Of a DNA stretch of 64,000 nucleotides, positions 55,636 through 62,591 are shown piece by piece (within the stretch, counting starts at the first letter, position 1; each line of letters opens with the position of its first letter). Source of the stretch: Aporhodopirellula aestuarii. GTDB taxonomy: Bacteria > Planctomycetota > Planctomycetia > Pirellulales > Pirellulaceae. The stretch lies in contig NZ_JAMQBK010000017.1 of NCBI RefSeq assembly GCF_023701485.1, positions 1-64,000 of the forward strand, in the 5' to 3' direction. The position numbers and the translations under genes were made by a program. A model generated the notes under the pieces. That model was given only the letters and a program-made list of their open reading frames with translations. It had not been told where the DNA came from and did no database searches.

Positions 55636-56178
55636 ATGACCAAGAAAATACTCACATCGTTGACGCATGTTTTTATCATCGCCGTCACCTTCTTCACCGC
55701 ACCGACCTTCGCCGCACCTCCGGCACCATCGCTCGAGTCAGATACCGACGATCGCCCTGTCATCCAGCTCGAACACAAAGGGCCAGTGAAAGTGGTCTAT
55801 CAGGTGAGCGAAGACAAATGGAAAGACGGCGTTGGCAAGGCGTTTCTCTATTTGAAGAACCTTCGCGGCTATTACGCAAAACAGGGCATCGAAGGTGACC
55901 AATTAGACATTCATGCCGTCGTTCACGGCGACGCAGCGACGCACGTTTTGACCGACGAAGCTTACAACCGCGTCAAGGGAGTCGACACAGGCAACCCGAA
56001 TACGAAGTTGCTTTCAGAGCTGAAGGAGATGGGGATCCAGGTTGAACTGTGTGATGTACGTCGGCAACGCGAAGGCTGGTCAAAGTCGGACATCCACGGC
56101 GACGTTCAGTTGGCCGCTGCGGCGTACGCCAGAATCATTGACTTGCAGCTCCAGGGCTACGCGTACATCAAGTTTTAG
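55636..56178 (+). CDS. Exported DsrE-like sulfur-carrier protein
   Basis: A 180-residue protein with a signal peptide (TSLTHVFIIAVTFFTAPTFA) followed by a DsrE/DsrF-like domain (PF02635): VKVVYQVSEDKWKDGVGKAF, LDIHAVVHGDAATHVL, ELKEMGIQVELCDVRRQR, LQLQGYAYIKF. The single conserved Cys in VELCDVR occupies the place of the persulfide-bearing Cys of DsrE/TusD proteins. The ATG at 55636 has AGGA at nine bases. It lies 144 bp after the SoxB-like gene and 53 bp before the thioredoxin. A periplasmic persulfide relay from the rhodanese domains is the natural reading, inferred from context. Confidence 0.85.
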   Translation: MTKKILTSLTHVFIIAVTFFTAPTFAAPPAPSLESDTDDRPVIQLEHKGPVKVVYQVSEDKWKDGVGKAFLYLKNLRGYYAKQGIEGDQLDIHAVVHGDAATHVLTDEAYNRVKGVDTGNPNTKLLSELKEMGIQVELCDVRRQREGWSKSDIHGDVQLAAAAYARIIDLQLQGYAYIKF

Positions 56179-56231
56179 GCCGATCTTGTGTCTTGCGAAT
56201 CCCACTACGAAGAGACGAAAGCAGGAATGCT

Positions 56232-56783
56232 GTGAACGAAGAACGAAGAGTCGCGTTGGCAACGATCAAGGAAGTCCAACGCGGAGTTGATTTGGCCAAT
56301 CGCGTCCCCCGCTTTCGAGCGATCACCGTACTCGCAATGGTCGCCGTGAGTAGTGGTGTGTTTTGCATCGGTACTTCTCACTGTGCCGAAACAAAACCGC
56401 TCCTGTCGACCTCCGGTGTTTCAGCTGACGCAGACACTAGCGAGGTCAAATGGCTCACCGACTTTGAGCAAGCGATCGTCAAAGCGAAACGACTTGAACG
56501 TCCGCTACTGATCGACTTCGCCGCCTCCTGGTGTGTGCCGTGTCGAATCATGGACAAGAAGGTATGGCCCGACGCATCGGTTCAAAAAGCTCTCGAAAAT
56601 GAAGTCGTCCCGTTGCGGGTCGACATGGACGGGAAACACGCCCCGCCGCTGATCGAGAAATTCAAGGTCGAATTCGTGCCAACGATTCTGATCGTGGACC
56701 AAAACGAGAACGAACTTGCCAGAGAGGGATTCGTCAATGCAGAGGAGTTCCTGGAGATGACTAGAAAGCTACGCAAAGAATAG
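56232..56783 (+). CDS. Exported or membrane-anchored thioredoxin-like protein
   Basis: A 183-residue protein. GTG at 56232 with AGGA upstream is the preferred start; a TTG at 56193 extends the frame without support. A hydrophobic segment (RAITVLAMVAVSSGVFCIGT) anchors or exports a thioredoxin-fold domain: LLIDFAASWCVPCRIMD with the redox pair C-V-P-C, the cis-Pro region FVPTILIVD, and a final helix. This form resembles the DsbD gamma domain and TlpA-like thioredoxins. As the last gene of the sulfur operon it could reduce rhodanese or DsrE persulfides or disulfides outside the cytoplasm. Confidence 0.87.
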   Translation: MNEERRVALATIKEVQRGVDLANRVPRFRAITVLAMVAVSSGVFCIGTSHCAETKPLLSTSGVSADADTSEVKWLTDFEQAIVKAKRLERPLLIDFAASWCVPCRIMDKKVWPDASVQKALENEVVPLRVDMDGKHAPPLIEKFKVEFVPTILIVDQNENELAREGFVNAEEFLEMTRKLRKE

Positions 56784-57121
56784 CATTTGCCAACAGGTTC
56801 ATCCCGTTAATCGTGTTTGCTTCTAGGCTGCCTTCCGGGATTGAATCGAAATACCGCTGGAACAAGCCACTCAACCGCATCTGATCTTGCCGCAGTGGGC
56901 GCTGGTTGAGCTTTCCATCCGACAGCAGGAACACAGGCGGGTCGGCCGCTTCCGGAACTTCCAGTCGCCCGCTCGCGACGAGTTCAATGTTCCTGCAACC
57001 GACGCAGCTTAGTTTCGGCCCGACCAAGCACTTTCGTCTTGAGCGATCGCTTGTACCTGTGGCCGCCGTAGCGGAAGCACACGTGATAGTTGCCGGACGG
57101 ATCAGTCTGTAGTGAAGCCAT
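56784..57121 (-). pseudogene. Truncated, frameshifted tyrosine-type integrase
   Basis: The ATG at 57121 has AGGGAG eight bases upstream. The first frame reads MASLQTDPSGNYHVCFRYGG and YKRSLKTKVLGRAETKLRRL, an N-terminal arm-binding domain of phage-type integrases, then stops after LQEH. A shift to another frame at about 56990 continues with IELVASGRLEVPEAADPPVF, LLSDGKLNQ and YFDSIPEGSLEANTINGM, the start of the core-binding domain. The catalytic domain is absent; the remnant ends against the thioredoxin gene stop. It lies 171 bp from the 3' end of tRNA-Leu, the normal place for an island integrase. Confidence 0.8.
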
Positions 57122-57242
57122 GTTTGCTCTCCCTTGGATTGGGACGTGAGCGTAGGCAGGGCGACGTTGCCCAGACCAGCGACGCAGATGCAATGCAGGT
57201 GCAAGGTTGCCACTGATTTGTCACTGATCTTTCTGAGCGACC

Positions 57243-57278
57243 AAAAAAAAGGACTCAGGCCAATCGACCTAAGTCCTT
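57243..57278 (-). terminator. Rho-independent terminator after tRNA-Leu
   Basis: On the minus strand aaggacttagg pairs with cctgagtcctt around a short loop (arms 57268-57278 and 57249-57259, one G-T pair), followed by a run of T residues (57250-57243). It lies 13 bases downstream of the tRNA 3' end. Confidence 0.85.
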
Positions 57279-57291
57279 AACTCGTAAAGAG

Positions 57292-57375
57292 TACCGAAGG
57301 AGGGACTCGAACCCTCACTGGATTGCTCCAACTGGATTTTGAATCCAGCGCGTCTGCCAATTCCGCCACTTCGGC
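57292..57375 (-). tRNA. tRNA-Leu (anticodon CAA)
   Basis: An 84-base class II tRNA. The acceptor stem is gccgaag/cttcggt (G1-U72 wobble, discriminator A73, CCA not encoded). The anticodon stem-loop ctgga-ttcaaaa-tccag gives CAA, reading UUG. There is a long variable arm, and the T-arm is gaggg-ttcgagt-ccctc. The integrase remnant lies just past its 3' end, making this gene the likely attachment site. Confidence 0.96.
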
Positions 57376-57584
57376 TTGTGAGTGGGGATTATTGTGGACG
57401 GGGCGGGTTCTTGCAAGAGCCGTTAGAGACATCCTTTTGGCTTCCAAAAAGGACGTTTTGACCGCGGTCTTTCAATCGGCAAGATCGTCAAATTCGCCCG
57501 GTTTTCGACCGTCTGTGCCCTTTTTCGATCGGGGGCAACCGGTCGCTTGATCGCAAAGACGCGTGTTTCGTCCAACCTGAACTT
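57376..57584. other. Intergenic region upstream of tRNA-Leu
   Basis: No gene or repeat seen; should contain the tRNA promoter on the minus strand. Confidence 0.4.
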
Positions 57585-58010
57585 GAGGGTTGCTGGAACC
57601 GGAGGGCTCGCGCCCTGCCGCTAAAAAGCTTAGCGGAACGGCGCGAGCCGTCCGGTGTCACCCTGAGTCTTAAAGTTTACTAGACAGAAGACATGGCCAT
57701 GAGGGTTGCTGGAACCGGAGGGCTCGCGCCTTGCCGCGAAAAAACTTAGCGGAACGGCGCGAGCCGTCCGGTGTCACCCTGAGTCTTAAAGTTTACTAGA
57801 CGGAAGGCATGGCCATGAGGGTTGCTGGAACCGGAGGGCTCGCGTCCTGCCGCGAAAAAACTTAGCGGAACGGCGCGAGCCGTCCGGTGTCACCCTGAGT
57901 CTTAAAGTTTACTAGACGGAAGGCATGGCCATGAGGGTTGCTGGAACCGGAGGGCTCGCGTCCTGCCGCTAAAAAACTTAGCGGAACGGCGCGAGCCGTC
58001 CGGTTTCACG
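57585..58010. repeat. 116-bp tandem array carrying the palindromic repeat core
   Basis: Units starting gagggttgctggaaccggag at 57585, 57701, 57817 and 57933 give a period of exactly 116 bp for about 3.7 copies. Each unit contains gcggaacggcgcgagccgtc, the arm of the dispersed palindromic module, opposed by ggagggctcgcg, and a spacer with cctgagtcttaaagtttact. Units differ by only a few bases. The array lies just downstream of the tolC-like gene stop. Confidence 0.92.
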
Positions 58011-58033
58011 CCAACTTTTTACGTTGAACACGA

Positions 58034-59734
58034 CTAGAACGTGACTGGGAATTCGTATGCGAGTGCGGCGGTGTAGTAGGCGCGGGCGACGAAGTATTCG
58101 AGCTTAGCGTCGACCAGATCGCTGGCCGCTTCAATCGCGATCTGTTCTCTCAGGAAAACGGCCAACAAATCGCTCTCGCCGAGCTCGAACTTTCGCCGTT
58201 CGATCTGAGCCAAGTTGTTAGAGATTTGGACGGCATCGGCAATTTGATTGACGCGTCGATAGGCGGCGTCGATCGCGGCAACCGCGGTTTGAACTTCGAC
58301 CGCGATCTTCTCGATCGTGAAATCGCGTTTGACCGTGATCTGGTTCAATTTAGCCCGAGCCGACCGCATTTTGCCGAACCCTTTGCGTCTCTGGACCGGC
58401 ATTTCGAACTCGAATCCGAGTTCGAGTTCGAGTTCTGATTTGTCACGTTTGGAACTGGTCGGTTCCCCGACATCTTGTGACACGTTCGAGAACGCATCAA
58501 GGACCGGCAATGTCTGATTGCATGCCTCGGCATAGTCGACTTGGACGCGTCTGTATTCGGTGTTGAGGGCCGTCAATTCCGGGCGCATTCTAGCTGCGTA
58601 CTGGATGTCCGCGTTGAGCTGCGACAGCTCATAGGGAACGACTTCAGGAAAGTTTGGCAATTCGTTGTCGGAGGGGATGCGTGGCTCGGACATCCCGTCT
58701 CGCAGGAACAGCGAAAGCTTGGCAGCGGTTTGTGTTCGCTTCCGCGTTAGGTCGATCAGTTTGCCTTGACGCTGCATGATCGCGCGTTGGTTATCGGCGA
58801 GGTCGGGATCGCCGAGATCACCTTCCTCGACGCGACGTGCGACTTGGCGGTTGCGGCGTTCGGCGAGTTGTAACGCAGATTCTCCGATTTGAACTTGGTT
58901 GCCGGCGGCGACCCATACCCAATATGCGATCGTCGCGTCGCGGATAGTTTCGATGACGGCCGAGCGGATTCTGGGTTCGGCGAGTTGGCGATCGTAGGTG
59001 GCTCGCCATAGTTCCGCCCGCCGAGCGTCAATCTCTCTGTCACGCAGGAGAGGCAATTGAAATCCCGCCTTGAATTCTCCTCCTTCGTTGGTTTGTCGCT
59101 CGCCATACCAGGGTTCAAAAACACCACGACCGATCCGATAACCACTGTAAACCTCGCCGCCCCGGTACAACGGTTGGTTCACACCGGCAGCGTTTTGATA
59201 GTTTTCGTAGTAGCCGAGTGGTTGGCTTTCGGAACGCGCCTTGAGCTTGGTGTCGAACTCTCCCCAGGCGGCGAGTTGATCTCCCGAGGTGCGGTCTCGC
59301 TCGAGGTAGGCAACCTGCACCGTGGGGAAGTAGCTCTGCACGGATCCGACGACATCCTGTAGTGGCAACCCCGACGTGATTTCAACGGCTGCCGGAAGTG
59401 CTGGCTGCAGAGGTGGCGCGGTCGATTGCACAGAGCCGTCATTGTCGGTCGCTCGCGGATCCGCGGGATTTTCCGGTGTTGCATTCGAGCCGGAAACGGC
59501 GGGGGCATCGAGATCGGTGGACTCACTCCGGGCCGATACCAGGCGAACGACGCTCGTGTCCGACGCTGTGGCGAGTTCTTCGGCCGAGCCCGGTTCGATC
59601 GCGGTCGCAGGCGCGGCGACCGAAACCGCTTCGCTCTTGGGGACATTCGAATCCGCCATCCGCAAGCGTCCATCGGTGGCGCAGCCTAATGCGACGACGC
59701 CACCGAGGCAAATGATCCACCCACGGGAAATCAT
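58034..59734 (-). CDS. TolC-family outer membrane efflux/secretion protein
   Basis: A 566-residue protein; the ATG at 59734 has GGAG six bases upstream. A lipoprotein-like signal (IICLGGVVALGC) is followed by a long disordered linker rich in Ala, Ser, Thr and Pro (to about 130), then an outer membrane efflux protein domain (PF02321) with long helices (for example ARRAELWRATYDRQLAEPRI, ALQLAERRNRQVARRVEEGD, LAQIERRKFELGESDLLAVF). It ends in AYEFPVTF, a C-terminal aromatic as in beta-barrel proteins. It is divergent from an ABC transporter/HlyD pair and would form the outer membrane channel of that type I system. Confidence 0.88.
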   Translation of the reverse strand: MISRGWIICLGGVVALGCATDGRLRMADSNVPKSEAVSVAAPATAIEPGSAEELATASDTSVVRLVSARSESTDLDAPAVSGSNATPENPADPRATDNDGSVQSTAPPLQPALPAAVEITSGLPLQDVVGSVQSYFPTVQVAYLERDRTSGDQLAAWGEFDTKLKARSESQPLGYYENYQNAAGVNQPLYRGGEVYSGYRIGRGVFEPWYGERQTNEGGEFKAGFQLPLLRDREIDARRAELWRATYDRQLAEPRIRSAVIETIRDATIAYWVWVAAGNQVQIGESALQLAERRNRQVARRVEEGDLGDPDLADNQRAIMQRQGKLIDLTRKRTQTAAKLSLFLRDGMSEPRIPSDNELPNFPEVVPYELSQLNADIQYAARMRPELTALNTEYRRVQVDYAEACNQTLPVLDAFSNVSQDVGEPTSSKRDKSELELELGFEFEMPVQRRKGFGKMRSARAKLNQITVKRDFTIEKIAVEVQTAVAAIDAAYRRVNQIADAVQISNNLAQIERRKFELGESDLLAVFLREQIAIEAASDLVDAKLEYFVARAYYTAALAYEFPVTF

Positions 59735-60341
59735 CTTGAGCTCCGTTTCTGCCGTTCGGTGTTGCCGGAATGGTCGTTGCTGACGTTGCATACTCGAGTC
59801 AATTGGTTTCTCACGATTCTGTCACCGGACGCGGGGAAGACGCACCAAGTGATGAGGACGGGTGCGGATGACCCGCATGGCCCTCACGCTCGTCATGTTC
59901 GCGGCGTCCGGAAGCACGGGGATCCGTGTTGCAACCGGTACAACTGGCTTCGGCTGAATCGTGCAAGAAATTGCAGTTTGCTCCCGCGTTTACCGCCGAC
60001 TACGTATCTTGCAGACGGGTTTTACAGCTGGTGCGGGCTGGGTAATTCTAAAAAGGTCTACCGATTAGCTAGGGAATTACTTACTATTTCGACTTGTCCG
60101 CCCGATACATGAGGGTAAAGTAAGTAATGTAATTCACGACATTTACTTCGTGAGAAAAGTTGCAGACACCAGTGTGAGAAGGCCAAAGCCGCTGATGCGG
60201 TACGCAAGATGCTCTCCCGCATGGGCTTATTAGGTTGCCTGACGCGGTTGCGAGCGGTGAATGAGTTACTTGAGGCCAGATTCGGGTCGGTATATTGGAC
60301 GTGGACAAAAGAACAGAGTCTTCTAGGAATCGGTACCACAC
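59735..60341. other. Divergent promoter region of the type I secretion genes
   Basis: About 600 bases between tolC and the ABC gene. It contains an inverted repeat attacttact (60076-60085) / agtaagtaat (60119-60128) with a 33-base spacer in locally AT-rich DNA, a possible operator. Open frames on the minus strand here lack any motif. Confidence 0.4.
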
Positions 60342-62591
60342 ATGATCACTCCTGACGATCGGGCGACGCCACCGATTGGTCCGGCTGCCCAGCAAAGGCT
60401 CGCCGGTGAAGGGGCCGCTACGTTGGAACGTTTGGTCCGTGACCGCGTGAAGATGGAGCGGACGACTGTTCTTCGCACCTTTCATCTAACTCTTGAGAGC
60501 CACGAGGGAACGCTCCCTGATCAGTGGTGGCAGATTTTCACTGACGCCGCGTCTGGGTTGCAGCTGCGACCCGCTGTGCTGGATTGTTCAGTGGATCAGG
60601 TGGTCCGTCTGATTTCCGACGGCGCCGACGTGGTTGCGTTCTCACGCGGAAAGTTGGAGCCGTTGTCTGCGGACGTCACCGCGGAGGGGCAGGCATCGTG
60701 CGTCGAATTTCCGCGATGGTTCCTGATTCATCAAAATGCGAAGTCTCGGACCGTTATTTGGGAATCGAATCACGATAAGGAAGAAACCGTCTCCGAACGC
60801 GAACTCAGGCGGCGTCTCGAACCGTTAGCGGAGGATGAGCGGATCCGCTGCATCGCGTTTGATTGGCGCGAGTTATCGATTTCGGGCGGGGAACATGGCT
60901 CAGCGGCACCGATGAAGCCGCTCACTCGGTTGGTGCATTTGGTCCGTCCGGAATGGACTGACATTTGGCTGGTGATCGTCTTCGCCTTCGTCGTCGGCTT
61001 GTTCACGTTGGCGACACCGATTGCGGTGGAGGCGTTGGTGAATACGGTTGCCTTCGGGCGGTTTGTGCAACCGATCGTGGTGCTGGCGTTGATCTTATTG
61101 TTCTTTCTAAGCGTTTCCGCCGCGATGCTGGCGTTACAAACGTACATCGTCGAAATCATCCAGCAACGATTGTTTGCGCGTGTAGCCGGGGATCTCGCTC
61201 ACCGGTTGCCGCGAGTTTCGACTGAGGGTGTCGAGGATCAATATTTGCCTGAGTTGACCAATCGTTTCTTCGACGTGGTCACGGTGCAGAAGGCGACCGC
61301 GTCCATCTTGCTTGACGGCATCGCGCTGGTGATGAGTGCCGCGATTGGGATGATCGTGCTCGGCTTTTACCACCCATTCCTATTGGGGTTCGACGCGCTC
61401 CTGGTAGCCTCGATTGTGTTTCTGATCATCGTCCTGGGACGCGGCGCGGTGAAGACCGCGGTGAAAGAATCCAAGAGCAAGTACTACATGGCGGCTTGGT
61501 TAGAGGATGTTTCGCGGTGCCATACGACTTTTCAATCCGCCGCCGGTAAACGTCTTTCGGCAAGTCGTTCGGATCGGTTGGTGTATGACTACCTGGTCAA
61601 TCGAAAGCGGCATTTCCGTGTGCTGTTGCGGCAAATCTTGTTTGCCCTTGGGTTGCAAGCGATCGCGAGCACGGCATTGCTGGGTTTGGGCGGATATCTT
61701 GTCATTGCCGGTGAACTCACGCTCGGGCAGTTGGTGGCCGCCGAGTTGATCGTGGCGGTCATCGTCGGTGCGTTCGCAAAGATGGGCAAGCACCTCGAAG
61801 GATTTTACGACTTACTTGCGTCCGTCGATAAACTGGGCGTGCTCTTTGATCTTCCCATGGCTCGGCAAGGCACCGGGCTGCACATGACATCGGACGAACC
61901 GGTTGCCGTTGAACTCGATAACGTTACTTACCATCGTGCGGGGACCAAGAACATCTTCGCACCGGTGACGGCGCACCTGCCCGCGGGCAGTTCCACGGCC
62001 GTCGTCGGACGTTCGGGGGCGGGTAAATCGACAATGCTCGACCTGATCCACGGCGTACGCAGGCCCACTGCGGGAATCGTTTTAGTCGATTCGTCGCAGC
62101 CCAGCGATTTTCAATCCGATGATTTTTGGAATCGTGTCGAATTGGTTCGTGATGGAGAGGTGTTTTCGGCGAGCGTGGAGGAGAACGTGCACGTGCAGCG
62201 TACTGACGTTTCCGGTCAAGATGTCGAGGATGCTTTGCAGGCGGTTGGAATTGCCGATACCCTGAATGCGTTGCCCGACGGGATGCAGACGCATCTGGCT
62301 AGCAGCGGAGCACCATTGGCTTCCAACCAGGTTCGCTTGGTGTTGCTCGCACGGGCGATCGCGAGTCGTCCGAATCTGATGTTGATTGATGGTTTGCTCG
62401 ATTCATTGAGCGACGAGGAGGCGGAACGAATCCTCAACCATTTGCTCGCCCCGGAGCGGCCTTGGACGATTATCATCGCGACCGGGCGACAATGGATTGC
62501 AAATCGATGTGATCATACGATTGAGTTACGTTCTTCGCGGATCGGAAAACAGCTCGATACCTACGCAAGCACAACGGCGGAGAAGGTCTGA
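60342..62591 (+). CDS. ABC transporter (permease plus ATPase) with degenerate ATPase motifs
   Basis: A 749-residue HlyB-like exporter half. Residues 1-205 are soluble, of unknown fold. About 210-470 hold six membrane helices (IWLVIVFAFVVGLFTLATPI, IVVLALILLFFLSVSAAMLA and others). About 520-749 is the nucleotide-binding domain. Walker A GRSGAGKST is intact. The Q-loop Gln is not seen (ELVRDGEVF), the signature reads LASNQ instead of LSGGQ, the Walker B region is LMLIDGLLDSL with Gly where the catalytic Glu should be, and no switch His is seen (IIIATGRQW). ATP hydrolysis would be weak or need a partner. The stop overlaps the HlyD start. Confidence 0.87.
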   Translation: MITPDDRATPPIGPAAQQRLAGEGAATLERLVRDRVKMERTTVLRTFHLTLESHEGTLPDQWWQIFTDAASGLQLRPAVLDCSVDQVVRLISDGADVVAFSRGKLEPLSADVTAEGQASCVEFPRWFLIHQNAKSRTVIWESNHDKEETVSERELRRRLEPLAEDERIRCIAFDWRELSISGGEHGSAAPMKPLTRLVHLVRPEWTDIWLVIVFAFVVGLFTLATPIAVEALVNTVAFGRFVQPIVVLALILLFFLSVSAAMLALQTYIVEIIQQRLFARVAGDLAHRLPRVSTEGVEDQYLPELTNRFFDVVTVQKATASILLDGIALVMSAAIGMIVLGFYHPFLLGFDALLVASIVFLIIVLGRGAVKTAVKESKSKYYMAAWLEDVSRCHTTFQSAAGKRLSASRSDRLVYDYLVNRKRHFRVLLRQILFALGLQAIASTALLGLGGYLVIAGELTLGQLVAAELIVAVIVGAFAKMGKHLEGFYDLLASVDKLGVLFDLPMARQGTGLHMTSDEPVAVELDNVTYHRAGTKNIFAPVTAHLPAGSSTAVVGRSGAGKSTMLDLIHGVRRPTAGIVLVDSSQPSDFQSDDFWNRVELVRDGEVFSASVEENVHVQRTDVSGQDVEDALQAVGIADTLNALPDGMQTHLASSGAPLASNQVRLVLLARAIASRPNLMLIDGLLDSLSDEEAERILNHLLAPERPWTIIIATGRQWIANRCDHTIELRSSRIGKQLDTYASTTAEKV

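Noticed and set aside
51248-56783. Arsenic-resistance cassette, suggested by the ArsR regulator
   Set aside because: No arsenate reductase, ArsB/Acr3 or metallochaperone is present; the rhodanese fusion and neighbours point to sulfur.
57585-58010. Possible CRISPR array in the 116-bp repeats
   Set aside because: Whole units are conserved including the spacer part, so there are no variable spacers.
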